Counted from the stretch's first letter, positions 18,067-27,139 are shown. The stretch is 64,000 nt of DNA from Sphingobacteriales bacterium (GCA_016219985.1 JACRJO010000022.1:186001-250000), one strand, 5' to 3'. Notes: generated by a model not told the origin, from the letters alone. Program-made: numbers and translations.

Positions 18067-18996
18067 ATGAAAGTAACTGTTGTAGGCGCTGGTGCTGTAG
18101 GTGCTACCTGTGCTGATAATATTGCCCGTAAAGAACTTTGCCAGGAACTGGTATTACTGGATATCAAGGAAGGGGTTGCCGAAGGAAAGGCGCAGGATAT
18201 GATGCAGACGGCCACCCTCCTGGGTTTTGATACCCGGATCACCGGCAGCACCAATGATTATTCCAAAACCGCCGGCAGTGATGTGGTGGTGATCACTTCC
18301 GGGCTGCCCCGCAAACCCGGAATGACCCGGGAAGAACTGATTGGCGTCAATGCCGGTATCGTGAAAAACGTCAGTGAAAATATCCTGAAGTATTCTCCCA
18401 ACGCCATCCTCATTGTTATCAGTAACCCGATGGATACCATGACCTACCTGGCCCTGCAGTCAACCGGCTTGCCTAAAAACCGCATCATCGGTATGGGTGG
18501 CACCCTTGACAGCAGCCGTTTCAAATACCAGCTGAGTCAGCACCTGGGTTGCAGCCCTTCTGACCTGAATGCCGTTGTGGTGGGTGGTCACGGTGACACC
18601 ACGATGATACCCCTGATCCGCCACGCAACCTGGAACAGCAGCCCGGTAACGAATTTCCTGAGTGCTGAACAACAGGAGAAAATCGTAAAAGACACCATGG
18701 TAGGCGGGGCTACCCTGACCGCCCTGATCGGAACCTCCGCCTGGTATGCACCCGGTGCAGCCGGGGCCGCCCTGGTGGAAGCGATCCTGCGCGACGAAAA
18801 GAAACTCTTTACCTGCTGCGTGGCACTGGATGGAGAATACGGGCAAAAAGATATCTGCCTCGGGGTCCCGGTTACCATCGGCAGGAATGGTTGGGAAAAG
18901 ATCATCGATTTCAAACTGAATGAATCCGAGCAGGCCGCTTTCAACAAAAGCGCCGATGCGGTCAGGAATATGAATGAAGTACTGAAGACCTTATAA
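18067..18996 (+). CDS. mdh: Malate dehydrogenase
   Basis: 309 residues. It interconverts malate and oxaloacetate with NAD in the TCA cycle. The Rossmann motif GAGAVGATCA (about 7-16) and Asp32 indicate NAD. The active-site loop GLPRKPGMTREE carries Arg82 and Arg88; Arg at position 82 marks malate rather than lactate specificity. The catalytic dyad is completed by His175 in VGGHGDTTM, and Arg151 follows DSS. This is the LDH-like type of MDH usual in Bacteroidota. It has a promoter box upstream and a strong terminator downstream, so it is a single-gene unit. Confidence 0.96.
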   Translation: MKVTVVGAGAVGATCADNIARKELCQELVLLDIKEGVAEGKAQDMMQTATLLGFDTRITGSTNDYSKTAGSDVVVITSGLPRKPGMTREELIGVNAGIVKNVSENILKYSPNAILIVISNPMDTMTYLALQSTGLPKNRIIGMGGTLDSSRFKYQLSQHLGCSPSDLNAVVVGGHGDTTMIPLIRHATWNSSPVTNFLSAEQQEKIVKDTMVGGATLTALIGTSAWYAPGAAGAALVEAILRDEKKLFTCCVALDGEYGQKDICLGVPVTIGRNGWEKIIDFKLNESEQAAFNKSADAVRNMNEVLKTL

Positions 18997-19026
18997 AAAG
19001 GGGCTGACTCTTTCAGTGTCTTACAC

Positions 19027-19066
19027 AAAGGGCTGTATTCATTTTGATACAGCCCTTTTCTTTTTT
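19027..19066 (+). terminator. Intrinsic terminator of mdh
   Basis: A 12-bp perfect stem (AAAGGGCTGTAT 19027-19038 with ATACAGCCCTTT 19047-19058) followed by TCTTTTTT. Confidence 0.9.
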
Positions 19067-19109
19067 CTGAAAAGGTTTTATCCTATCTTTTCATAAACAA
19101 AAACCTCCG

Positions 19110-20210
19110 ATGAGAACGCTTATCCTCAGTTTCCTGCTGGCCGTATCCCTTTTTTCTGCCGGCCAGCAAAAACTGCAACCCGGCCTTGACCCCCGCGAAT
19201 ATGCGGACCTCTTATCCATTACGTTTCACGGCAGCAGCATCCCCGATTCCCTGGAACGGCAGAAAGTAAAAGACCCCTACCAGCTGGAATTTCTTTCCCC
19301 GGAAATGGGACTGCTGAACCAATGGAGCCTTTACCGCAGGGAGGACAACGTGGGTGTAATTAATATCCGGGGAACTGTGAACAAAGCCATCAGCTGGATG
19401 GCCAATTTCTATGCCCCTATGATTCCCGCTACCGGCAGCCTGCAGTTAAATGACAGCACCGTATTTAATTACCAGTTGGCGGACAACCCTGCAGCGGCCG
19501 TTCACGCGGGCTGGACCATTGCCCTCGGTCACCTGGCCCCGGGGATTATTGAGCACATCAGGCAGCTTTACCATGAAAAAGGCACCAGGGAATTCTATGT
19601 ATTTGGCCACAGTCAGGGAGGCGCCATCGCTTACCTGTTACGTTCTTACCTGTACTATGAACAAAAAAAGGGAACGATCCCCGGCGATATTTCATTTAAA
19701 ACGTATTGCAGTGCAGCACCCAAACCCGGCAACCTGTATTATGCATATGATTATGATTATATCACCCGCGGTGGATGGGCGCTCACCGTGGTGAATGCCT
19801 CCGACTGGGTACCGGAATCTCCATTCTCCATACAGACGATCCGGGATTTTAACCCGGTAAACCCGCTGATCAATGTGAAGCCCATGCTGAAAAAACAGAA
19901 ATTCCTGGTCCGGACAGCAGGGGGAATCATCTACGATAAGCTGGAACGGAAAACCCGTAAAGCGCAACGCAAGTTTGAAAAATACCTGGGACATACACTA
20001 TTTAAAACCGGCATCCGGAAGGCCCTGCCCCAGCTGAAAGAACCTGTTTATGTACATGTTAATAACTATATGCGGGCCGGCACACCGGTGGTGCTCCTTC
20101 CCGATGAGGGATACCGGCAGTTGTTTCCGGATGATAAAAACAAAGCATTCATCCATCATATGTTCGCGCCCTATTACTACCTGCTGAAAAAAATATACGG
20201 GCTGAAATAA
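19110..20210 (+). CDS. Secreted class 3 lipase-like hydrolase
   Basis: 366 residues with a signal peptide (MRTLILSFLLAVSLFSAGQQ). The alpha/beta-hydrolase nucleophile elbow FGHSQGGAIAYLL (Ser about 171) and the preceding helix after HEKGTREF match the lipase class 3 family; an Asp in NASDWVPE (about 232) and a later His complete a probable triad. The C-terminal third contains a basic helix (KLERKTRKAQRKFEKYLG). It is probably exported and acts on an ester or lipid, substrate unknown. A near-consensus -7 box (TATCTTTT, 19084-19091) lies 18 nt before the start. The gene converges with the methyltransferase gene, their stop codons 1 nt apart. Confidence 0.8.
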   Translation: MRTLILSFLLAVSLFSAGQQKLQPGLDPREYADLLSITFHGSSIPDSLERQKVKDPYQLEFLSPEMGLLNQWSLYRREDNVGVINIRGTVNKAISWMANFYAPMIPATGSLQLNDSTVFNYQLADNPAAAVHAGWTIALGHLAPGIIEHIRQLYHEKGTREFYVFGHSQGGAIAYLLRSYLYYEQKKGTIPGDISFKTYCSAAPKPGNLYYAYDYDYITRGGWALTVVNASDWVPESPFSIQTIRDFNPVNPLINVKPMLKKQKFLVRTAGGIIYDKLERKTRKAQRKFEKYLGHTLFKTGIRKALPQLKEPVYVHVNNYMRAGTPVVLLPDEGYRQLFPDDKNKAFIHHMFAPYYYLLKKIYGLK

Positions 20211-20211
20211 T

Positions 20212-21171
20212 TCAGGGCCGGGTAATTTGATAACAAAAGCGGAATAACCGGCCTTCAAAATCAAAAGGAGTGGTTGCTTTGCTGATGTCCCTGATCCGGG
20301 GGGATTGTATTTTCCCTGTATCCGGTACAAATTTCCTGAAATTGGTACTGAAGAAAAGCTGGCCGCCGGGCTTCAGGGCCCGGAGACAATCATTGATCAG
20401 TTCCGCATGGTCCCGCTGGATATCGAGGATATCATCCATCCGCTTGCTGTTGCTGAAAGTGGGCGGATCCATTACGACCAGGTCAAAATAAGCAGGGGGC
20501 AGGGTTTTCAGAAAAACCTTTACATCCGCATGAACTGTTTTGTACTTTTCTTTATCTGTGAATCCATTTAAGGCCAGGTTTCTTTCGGCCCAGTTCAGGT
20601 AGGTCTTCGACAGATCCACTGTCAGCACTTCGGCGGCTCCCCCCGCAGCGGCATAGACGGAAAAAGAACCGGTATACGCAAAGAGGTTGAGGACTTTCTT
20701 TTCCCCCGAGAGGCCCCGTACCAGTTGGCGGGTCAGGCGGTGGTCGAGAAATAAACCGGTATCCAGGTAATCGCCCAGGTTAATGAGGAACTTCAGCCCG
20801 TTTTCCTCCACTACAAATTCATGCTGTACCGCATCGTATTTCTGGTATTGGCCCAGCCGGCCGGGCTTGCGCTGGCGGAGTTTCAGAAAAATATTTTCCC
20901 TGGCGACAGCAAGCACCCCGGCAACCACTCCCAGGGTCTTTTCCATCCAGTCATCATGTTCATCTTCGGTCATGCCATGTCTCCTCTTGTATTCGGCCAC
21001 ATAGAGCTTTTCACCATACAATTCGATACAAAGCGGAAATTCCGGTAGATCGTGATCGTAAACCCGGTAACACCCAACCCCCAGCTTCCGGGCCTGCCGG
21101 CCCAGGTGACGATACACTTTTTGCAAACGGTTCCGGAACATCACAAATTTTTCTTCTTCCCGCTCAGTCAT
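20212..21171 (-). CDS. RlmK-like 23S rRNA methyltransferase
   Basis: 319 residues. It is a class I SAM-dependent methyltransferase of the RlmI/RlmK group. The SAM-binding motif is VLNLFAYTGSFSVYAA (about 160-175), followed by VDLSKTYLNWAERNLALNG and the catalytic DPPTFSNSKRM (about 239-249). That motif is the one found in the C-terminal half of E. coli RlmKL, which makes m7G2069 in 23S rRNA, so this protein corresponds to the RlmK half alone. The N-terminus (KVYRHLGRQARKLGVGCYRVYDHDLPE) fits that domain as well. The specific target base is inferred from similarity. It is transcribed alone on the minus strand. Confidence 0.82.
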   Translation of the reverse strand: MTEREEEKFVMFRNRLQKVYRHLGRQARKLGVGCYRVYDHDLPEFPLCIELYGEKLYVAEYKRRHGMTEDEHDDWMEKTLGVVAGVLAVARENIFLKLRQRKPGRLGQYQKYDAVQHEFVVEENGLKFLINLGDYLDTGLFLDHRLTRQLVRGLSGEKKVLNLFAYTGSFSVYAAAGGAAEVLTVDLSKTYLNWAERNLALNGFTDKEKYKTVHADVKVFLKTLPPAYFDLVVMDPPTFSNSKRMDDILDIQRDHAELINDCLRALKPGGQLFFSTNFRKFVPDTGKIQSPRIRDISKATTPFDFEGRLFRFCYQITRP

Positions 21172-21212
21172 AATTTTTTAACGAAATTTAATACCCAAAT
21201 ATCTGACTTTAG

Positions 21213-21338
21213 GGTTGATAAGTTGACAAGTTTACAGGTTAACTTGCTAACTTACCAACCCGTCACACCAAACATCTCAATTTTAAACTCTCAACTTCAA
21301 ACTCTCAACCTCAAACCTTCAACCCTCAACTCCTCCCC
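21213..21338. repeat. Tandem YCAAC-type repeats abutting a start codon
   Basis: The left part reads GTTGATAAGTTGACAAG-like (one orientation); the right part is a run of CTCAACTT/CTCAACCT units in the other. The tract ends directly at the CTG codon where the downstream nuclease must start. Confidence 0.8.
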
Positions 21339-22703
21339 CTGTACGCCATCGTCGACATAGAAACCACGGGCTCTTATGCCGCTGCCAACGGGATCACGGA
21401 GATATCCATTCATATTTTTGACGGGCAGTCTGTGGTGGACCGCTATGAAACCCTGATCAACCCCGGCCAGCCCATTCCCTATTATATCCAGGCCATGACG
21501 GGTATCAGCGACCAGATGGTGGCCGGCGCTCCCCGCTTTGAAGAAGTGGCCGAAAGAATTTACGAACTGCTGAGGGATAAGATATTCATCGCCCACAATG
21601 TCAGTTTTGATTACTCCTTTATTAAAGCGCACCTGAAAGAGGCCGGTTTTGAACTGAATACCAAAAAGCTCTGCACGGTGCGGCTGAGCCGGAAGATCTT
21701 CCCCGGCTTTCCTTCCTATAGTCTCGGTAAACTCTGCCAGTCGCTGGGCATTGCTATTTATGACCGGCACCGGGCGGGGGGCGACAGTGAGGCCACGGTA
21801 AAAATTTTCCGGCTGTTGCTGCAGAATGACCGGGAACAACATATTCAGAAAAGTCTTCAGCGAAATTCCAAGGAGGCTATTTTACCCCCGAATGTTCCCA
21901 AAGAACATTTCGATCAGCTGCCCTATACACCCGGCGTATATTATTTTCATAATGAAAAAGGGAAGATCGTATATGTGGGCAAGGCCAATAATATCCGGTA
22001 CCGGGTCAACAGTCATTTCAGCAATAATTCACAAAGCCGGCAGAAACAGAATTTCATGCAGCATGTGCACCGCATCAGTTACCAGCCCTGCGGCACGGAA
22101 CTGATGGCCTGTATCCTGGAATCCGCCGAGATCAAAAAAAGATGGCCCGTTTTCAATTCCTCGCAGAAAAGATGGGAAGATGTCTATGGCATTTATCTTT
22201 TTGAAGACCAGAACGGCTACCTGCGGCTGGGGATTGATAAGAACCGCAAGCGGCTGAACCCCGTCTGTACCTTTCACTATATCGTGGACGGTCATGCCAT
22301 GATCCGTAAACTGATCCGGGATTTTCAGCTATGCCCCAAACTTTGTTTCCTGCAAAAGGACAATGGCCCCTGCGGAGGTATGGAAGAAGGAAGCTGCCGG
22401 GGCGCCTGTGAACAAAAGGAAAAACCTTTGTCCTATAATCAGCGGGTGGAACAGGCCGTCGCCTCCCTGAAATCCCGCCCCTCTTTCGCCATCATTGATA
22501 AAGGACTCAGCGGGGATGACCGCTCCTGCATCCTGGTCGAGGAAGGCATCTTCTATGGGATGGGATATATCCCGGCGGACAGCCCCGCAGACAACCTGGA
22601 AACCTTAAAAGAAATGCTTACGAATTACCGGGAGAACAGTTTTATCCGTAACCTGGTACAGGGCTATGCAGCCCGCTTCCCTGACAAAGTAACCTGGTTG
22701 TAA
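21339..22703 (+). CDS. DEDDh exonuclease fused to UvrC-like GIY-YIG nuclease
   Basis: 454 residues if translation starts at the CTG (21339). The first half is a DnaQ-like 3'-5' exonuclease: IVDIETTGS (motif I, Asp/Glu), AHNVSFDYSFI (motif II) and HRAGGDSEAT (motif III, DEDDh type). The second half is a GIY-YIG domain (GVYYFHNEKGKIVYVGKA, about 202-219) followed by a UvrC/Cho-like region with conserved Cys (PCGG, CRGACEQ). Such fusions are thought to act in DNA repair. The start is odd: no ATG, GTG or TTG precedes the exonuclease motif in frame, and the first GTG (21432) would remove motif I. The CTG occupies the place where ATG is expected, right after a repeat tract. Confidence 0.85.
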   Translation: MYAIVDIETTGSYAAANGITEISIHIFDGQSVVDRYETLINPGQPIPYYIQAMTGISDQMVAGAPRFEEVAERIYELLRDKIFIAHNVSFDYSFIKAHLKEAGFELNTKKLCTVRLSRKIFPGFPSYSLGKLCQSLGIAIYDRHRAGGDSEATVKIFRLLLQNDREQHIQKSLQRNSKEAILPPNVPKEHFDQLPYTPGVYYFHNEKGKIVYVGKANNIRYRVNSHFSNNSQSRQKQNFMQHVHRISYQPCGTELMACILESAEIKKRWPVFNSSQKRWEDVYGIYLFEDQNGYLRLGIDKNRKRLNPVCTFHYIVDGHAMIRKLIRDFQLCPKLCFLQKDNGPCGGMEEGSCRGACEQKEKPLSYNQRVEQAVASLKSRPSFAIIDKGLSGDDRSCILVEEGIFYGMGYIPADSPADNLETLKEMLTNYRENSFIRNLVQGYAARFPDKVTWL

Positions 22704-22764
22704 CCACCTGTCTCATCCCCTTAAATTAAATGAAGAGAGGCTACCGGGTTTAGCCCGCAAACTG

Positions 22765-22772
22765 TATTTTTG
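22765..22772 (+). promoter_or_regulatory. -7 promoter box of FKBP gene
   Basis: TATTTTTG, 18 nt before the ATG at 22791. Confidence 0.6.
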
Positions 22773-22790
22773 GCCCCTAATAAATCGTAC

Positions 22791-23504
22791 ATGAAAAAAA
22801 CAATCTTATCAATGTTCCTGGTTGCTGCAGGACTTTCCGTATTTGCACAACCCGGTGTGACCAAACCGGCCAGGCCGGCAGCCAAACCCGCCCTGCCGGT
22901 ACTGAAGACAATGGATGATTCCGCCAGCTACGCCGTGGGGATCAGTGTGGCTAATTTTTATAAAGAGCAGGGAGTTAAAAAGCTGAACACCGCCCTGGTC
23001 TCCAAAGCTATTAATGATGTGCTGGGCAACAAGAAAACCCTGCTTGATAACAATGCAGCCAACATGTGTATGAATAATTACATGAACCGCCTGCAGCAGG
23101 AAAAATCAAAAGGGACGATCCTTGCCGGGGAGGCCTATCTCGCCAATAACAAAAAAAGACCTGAGGTGAAGACCACTCCCAGCGGGCTGCAGTATGAAGT
23201 ACTCCGGGAAGGAACCGGGGAAAGACCTAATAAGGAGGACAGCGTAACCTGTCATTACAGGGGTACGTTTATCGATGGAAAAGGCTTTGACAATTCGTAT
23301 GACCGCGGGGAACCCATCACCTTCCCGCTCAACCATGTCATTGCCGGCTGGACAGAAGGTCTTCAGCTGATGACCGTGGGTTCCAAGTATAAATTCTATA
23401 TCCCCTATGCCCTGGGATACGGGGCTTATGATAACAGGGATATCCCGGGCGGCTCCACGCTTATTTTTGAAGTAGAACTGCTGGGCGTTAAAAGAAAACA
23501 ATAG
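22791..23504 (+). CDS. Exported FKBP-type peptidyl-prolyl isomerase
   Basis: 237 residues from ATG 22791, which opens a signal peptide (MKKTILSMFLVAAGLSVFAQ); a TTG seven codons earlier overlaps the promoter box and is rejected. A Pro/Ala linker is followed by an FKBP N-terminal dimerisation helix region (about 40-120) and a C-terminal FKBP domain (about 130-237) with TPSGLQYEVL, YRGTFIDGKGFDNSY, VIAGWTEGLQLM and the IPYALGYG element. This is the Mip/FkpA layout: a periplasmic proline isomerase and chaperone. Transcription ends at a strong terminator shared with the convergent channel gene. Confidence 0.92.
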   Translation: MKKTILSMFLVAAGLSVFAQPGVTKPARPAAKPALPVLKTMDDSASYAVGISVANFYKEQGVKKLNTALVSKAINDVLGNKKTLLDNNAANMCMNNYMNRLQQEKSKGTILAGEAYLANNKKRPEVKTTPSGLQYEVLREGTGERPNKEDSVTCHYRGTFIDGKGFDNSYDRGEPITFPLNHVIAGWTEGLQLMTVGSKYKFYIPYALGYGAYDNRDIPGGSTLIFEVELLGVKRKQ

Positions 23505-23522
23505 GCAAACACTGAAATAACG

Positions 23523-23550
23523 AAAGCCCCTTTACCAGAGGGGCTTTTTA
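23523..23550 (+). terminator. Intrinsic terminator after FKBP gene
   Basis: AAAGCCCCT (23523-23531) pairs with AGGGGCTTT (23539-23547), followed by a T run. It lies between convergent genes. Confidence 0.9.
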
Positions 23551-23566
23551 GTTTACAATCCTTCTG

Positions 23567-24595
23567 TCAGGATTGAAGGTTCCCCTTCATTTCACGGATC
23601 TGTTCGATCGTGCCCAATACGATCACCCGCATACCAGGGGTGATATAGGTATCTTCCGGGGGATTGATCAGGAAGTTGCCGTCCTTATCTTTTATACCAA
23701 TACAATTGACACCGGTCTTCTTCCAGCCCATTACGTCGTGCAGGGATTTATCCTTTAAGGAAAGCGGGAGATCATCAAAACTCACCGATTCCATATGAAT
23801 CGAATGCCCCTGTTCGCCGGACAGGAAATCGATGAACTCCACCACATCCGGCTTGGAGATCAGGGTGGCCATATGGGTGCCCCCGATAAAATCCGGCATA
23901 ATCACATTATCCGCCCCGGCTTTTTTCAATTTGGCCACCGAAGTGGACTCGGAAGCCCGGCTGATAATTTTGAGCCGGGGGTTCAGCGAGCGGGCGGATA
24001 AAACAATAAACACATTCTGCGCATCGAGGGGAAGGGTGGTGATCAAAGCCCGGGCCCTTTCCACCCCCGCTGCCCGCAACACATCATCATCCGTGGCATC
24101 TCCTTCCAGCCGGATGATCCCTGCTCCTTCCGCATCCACCCGCTGAATCAGGTGTTCATCCTTTTCCACCACGATAAAGGGGACATTATGGGCCGTGAGG
24201 ATATTGGCGGCCTGGTTACCGTTCCGGCCATACCCGCAAACAATGACATGATCCTGTAACCGGGAAATATCTCGCATAAGTTTTCGGTTTTTAAAATACT
24301 GGTTCAGCTCCCCGCTGATCACAAACTGTGTAATCCGGGTGATGACAAAGGCATACGTCAGCCAGCTGGTGATCAGCAGGAACATGGTAAAAGCCCTTCC
24401 TGCATGGGAGAGCGGGATCGTTTCCCCGTACCCCACCGTAGTGATCGTAATCGTGGTCATGTAGATCGCATCAAAAAAAGAAGCTCCTTCAATGATCATA
24501 TAGCCCAGGATACCCGTGACTACAATGATATGCAGCATGATAAAGGGCTGGAGGAGTTTGTAAGTGGAATTCTTCAAAAAATCCGGTTTGTACAA
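23567..24595 (-). CDS. Potassium channel with RCK/TrkA domains
   Basis: 342 residues. Two membrane helices (about 17-36 and 66-92) flank a pore loop with the K+ selectivity filter TTVGYGE (52-58). The cytosolic part has an RCK/TrkA-N Rossmann domain starting HVIVCGYGRNGNQAA (about 115) and a TrkA-C domain (about 255-340). This is the MthK/Kch layout: a ligand-gated K+ channel of the inner membrane. The RCK motif GxGxxG supports binding of a nucleotide or ion. It is transcribed alone, converging on the FKBP gene. Confidence 0.92.
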   Translation of the reverse strand: MYKPDFLKNSTYKLLQPFIMLHIIVVTGILGYMIIEGASFFDAIYMTTITITTVGYGETIPLSHAGRAFTMFLLITSWLTYAFVITRITQFVISGELNQYFKNRKLMRDISRLQDHVIVCGYGRNGNQAANILTAHNVPFIVVEKDEHLIQRVDAEGAGIIRLEGDATDDDVLRAAGVERARALITTLPLDAQNVFIVLSARSLNPRLKIISRASESTSVAKLKKAGADNVIMPDFIGGTHMATLISKPDVVEFIDFLSGEQGHSIHMESVSFDDLPLSLKDKSLHDVMGWKKTGVNCIGIKDKDGNFLINPPEDTYITPGMRVIVLGTIEQIREMKGNLQS

Positions 24596-24630
24596 ATTTA
24601 ATTAATGAACCAATACCCGTGTATGACTTT

Positions 24631-24663
24631 AAAAAAAGGGGGGACGGCCAAAAAGCCATCCCC
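24631..24663 (-). terminator. Intrinsic terminator of secreted protein gene
   Basis: GGGGACGGC (24640-24648) pairs with GCCATCCCC (24655-24663, one G-T pair). On the minus strand the stem is followed by CCTTTTTTT. Confidence 0.88.
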
Positions 24664-24690
24664 GTAGGATTTAATTAAAAACCCTGAGCA

Positions 24691-26160
24691 TTATCTTCTG
24701 TTCACCACAATCTTCTGAACGGTTTGCTCTCCCGTTCCTGTGGCAACCACTTTAAGGCTGTATATACCCGTTGAAAGATTTTGGAGTACGATATTATTAT
24801 TGGTGACAGCCGGTAACCGGCGGATAATCTTTCCGCTCATATCGAGCAGTGTCAGATCCCGGGTCGTTTGCTGGTCATCAAAAACCACGGTCACGCTTCC
24901 ATCCTGGCTCGGATTGGGATAGATGGTTAACCTGACCGGTTGGGCTTCTCCTCTCACCGCCCGGACCTCACTGTACCTCGACAGGCCGTCAAAATCAACC
25001 TGGCGGATCCGGTACTGGCTGATACCCTTATAGGTATTCTGATCGGTATACTGGTATTGAAGCGGCTCCTGACTGTTACCACCCGGTGCACGGGAAGGAA
25101 TAAGCGCTACCGTTTGCCATCCGCCCATTCCTGTCATCCGTTCAAGTACAAAGGAAGCCGATTGCTGCTCGGTCAGGGTCTCCCATTTCAGGTTCACAAA
25201 ATCCCTGCTACGGGTGGCTGTAAAGGATTTGAAATGGACCGGTAACGGGGAACAACCATTGGCGGCCAGGGCATACTGAAAATTGCCCAGCCCCTGCGTG
25301 ATGACTTCAATGATCAGGGTTTTATTAATAGCAGGAGGTACAGTATTGCCGGTATAGGGAATAAAGCCGGAAACATAGGCCCCGCCTGCCGCAATGGTTT
25401 GCAGGTTGGCACTCTGGTCGTCCACCAGCGGGTCTGTCAGATCCAGCAAGCCGTTGCTGTTCTCATCCCGGTATGCCCTCCAGGAAGAGACAATGGTCTG
25501 GGCGGTATTAATATTCTGTATACGTACAAAATAGCCTCTCGGGACCAGGCAGTTTAACTGGCCGGTTACAACCGGGTAATTAAATGCGTAGATATTATTA
25601 CAGATCACACAATGCGGGGTCCACTGGGAATTAAGCGCTCCCTGGGAGGACCATACATCGGCTTTGATCGTAACCCCGTTCCCGCATTGCTGGTTGGGAA
25701 CAGTTACCACGAGGTTACTGAGTGTGATCGGGTAATACCCCTGCGCATCAACTGTACCGACCGCGATGGTATACCCGGATCCAAGGGTGACCCCGCCACC
25801 CGGGTAGGAGGCGGAACCAATAACGGTTTGCGTGGCGATATCAAAAGCGATATTCAGGAAAGGAAAAGGCCCCGTGCCGTTCAGCCGCAGATCATTGCCC
25901 TGTGGCGAATGGTTGTTGGAACAATTTACCCCCCAGAAATTGGGATAATCCGCCTCCTTCCAGGCCTGGATAACTACCGTTTTATTGCCACCGTTATTTT
26001 TTAGTTTCAAATTCAGGTTAAAGGTCGCCTGGCAATCCGCGCCAGCCTGGCTGGTACTCTGGATGCTGATGACTACATCTTTCAGGTCGCATTGTGCGTG
26101 CAGGTTTTTCTTCATCGCGATGAAGAAAAAAACCAGGAATAACAGGATAATCTTTTTCAT
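24691..26160 (-). CDS. Secreted protein with T9SS type A sorting domain
   Basis: 489 residues from ATG 26160, which begins a signal peptide (MKKIILLFLVFFFIA). The body (about 20-330) is beta-rich with several Cys (CDLKDVV, VNCSNNHSP, CVICNNIY, LNCLVPRGYF) and is not assigned to a family. Residues about 330-410 (FKSFTATRSRDFVNLKWET onwards) are a fibronectin III-like module often found before the sorting domain. The last about 80 residues (IYPNPSQDGSV, LLDMSGKII, LSTGIYSLKV) are the type A tail, so the protein is exported across the outer membrane by the type IX system. Its role outside the cell is not visible. It ends at a strong terminator. Confidence 0.85.
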   Translation of the reverse strand: MKKIILLFLVFFFIAMKKNLHAQCDLKDVVISIQSTSQAGADCQATFNLNLKLKNNGGNKTVVIQAWKEADYPNFWGVNCSNNHSPQGNDLRLNGTGPFPFLNIAFDIATQTVIGSASYPGGGVTLGSGYTIAVGTVDAQGYYPITLSNLVVTVPNQQCGNGVTIKADVWSSQGALNSQWTPHCVICNNIYAFNYPVVTGQLNCLVPRGYFVRIQNINTAQTIVSSWRAYRDENSNGLLDLTDPLVDDQSANLQTIAAGGAYVSGFIPYTGNTVPPAINKTLIIEVITQGLGNFQYALAANGCSPLPVHFKSFTATRSRDFVNLKWETLTEQQSASFVLERMTGMGGWQTVALIPSRAPGGNSQEPLQYQYTDQNTYKGISQYRIRQVDFDGLSRYSEVRAVRGEAQPVRLTIYPNPSQDGSVTVVFDDQQTTRDLTLLDMSGKIIRRLPAVTNNNIVLQNLSTGIYSLKVVATGTGEQTVQKIVVNRR

Positions 26161-26379
26161 GCCCAGGTTATTTAATGGTGAATAAATCCCTGGCCTTACT
26201 GTATAATACAGTTTAACCAGCAGCTCTCCATGGAGCGGACCTGTGGCATTCAATGAATGAGGATTCAGCGGAAATCAATCATTATGGGGGTTTCCCGGGA
26301 GGAATTGAATAGAATCGGGGAATATTGAACTCTTAAATTAATACAACATCCGGATAAATACAAGACCTGGCCGTCTTTT

Positions 26380-27066
26380 TTATTTTTTCTTGCGTAACTG
26401 TGCCCATTCCAGCGCTTTCCTGAACTGCTGATCCTCTGTGAGATGGGTGTTGTCCAGTTCCAGCGCATCCCCGGCTTTTCGGAGCGGGCTTATTTCCCGG
26501 TGGGAGTCGATATAATCCCGCATCTCGAGGTTATTCTTTACTTCTTCAATCGTAATATTGGGATTTTTGGCATAGAGTTCTTTGAAGCGCCTTTCCACCC
26601 GTACGGTATTATCAGCCGTCATAAATATCTTCAGTTCGGCTTTGGGGAATACCACGGTACCAATATCCCGGCCATCCATGACAATCCCTTTTTTTTTCCC
26701 CATTTTTTGTTGCTGGGCCACCGCAAATTCACGGACCTCCCTGATCGCCGCCACATCACTGACCTTTTCTGCGATCAGCAGATCCCGGATCAGGTATTCC
26801 ACATTCTCCCCGTTCAGGAACATCTCGCTGCGCTGGGCCCCGGAATTAACTACAAACTCCAGGTTAATATTCCGGAGCGCTTCGTTTATTTCCGTCTTAT
26901 TCTCAATATCCACATTGTTCCGGATAAAATAGAGGGTAATGGCCCGGTACATGGCGCCACTATCCACATACACATAACCCAGCTCTTTGGCGAGCCGTTT
27001 GGCCAGGGTGCTCTTTCCGCAGCTGGACCATCCATCGATTGTTATGATAATTTTTTTCCCGGGCAT
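26380..27066 (-). CDS. cmk: Cytidylate kinase
   Basis: 228 residues from ATG 27066 (MPGKKIIITIDGWSSCGKST). It phosphorylates CMP and dCMP. The P-loop is GWSSCGKST (12-20); VDSGAMYRA (about 34-42) and the DGRDIGTVVFP motif (about 128-138) bind nucleotide, and RRFKELYAKN and REISPLRKAGDA belong to the lid and C-terminal region. Length is normal (about 225). Longer upstream reading is through the clpC terminator and is rejected. A -7 box sits 8 nt before the start, just after the clpC terminator, so cmk has its own promoter with an extremely short leader. Confidence 0.95.
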   Translation of the reverse strand: MPGKKIIITIDGWSSCGKSTLAKRLAKELGYVYVDSGAMYRAITLYFIRNNVDIENKTEINEALRNINLEFVVNSGAQRSEMFLNGENVEYLIRDLLIAEKVSDVAAIREVREFAVAQQQKMGKKKGIVMDGRDIGTVVFPKAELKIFMTADNTVRVERRFKELYAKNPNITIEEVKNNLEMRDYIDSHREISPLRKAGDALELDNTHLTEDQQFRKALEWAQLRKKK

Positions 27067-27074
27067 ACTCCGGG

Positions 27075-27082
27075 CAAATGTA
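27075..27082 (-). promoter_or_regulatory. -7 promoter box of cmk
   Basis: TACATTTG on the minus strand, 8 nt upstream of the cmk ATG and directly behind the T run of the clpC terminator. Confidence 0.55.
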
Positions 27083-27121
27083 AATAAAACGGGCTGTATC
27101 TTCTTTTGACACAGCCCGTTT
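27083..27121 (-). terminator. Intrinsic terminator of clpC
   Basis: A 14-bp stem with one wobble pair (27087-27100 with 27108-27121) followed on the minus strand by TTTTATTTA. It lies 19 nt beyond the clpC stop. Confidence 0.88.
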
Positions 27122-27139
27122 AAAATGATTATTCTTTCT

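Noticed and set aside
21213..21338. CRISPR-like array
   Set aside because: Units are 7-8 nt without unique spacers; this is a simple tandem tract.
26160..26253. Longer start for the type A secreted protein
   Set aside because: It would place 31 unrelated residues ahead of a good signal peptide.
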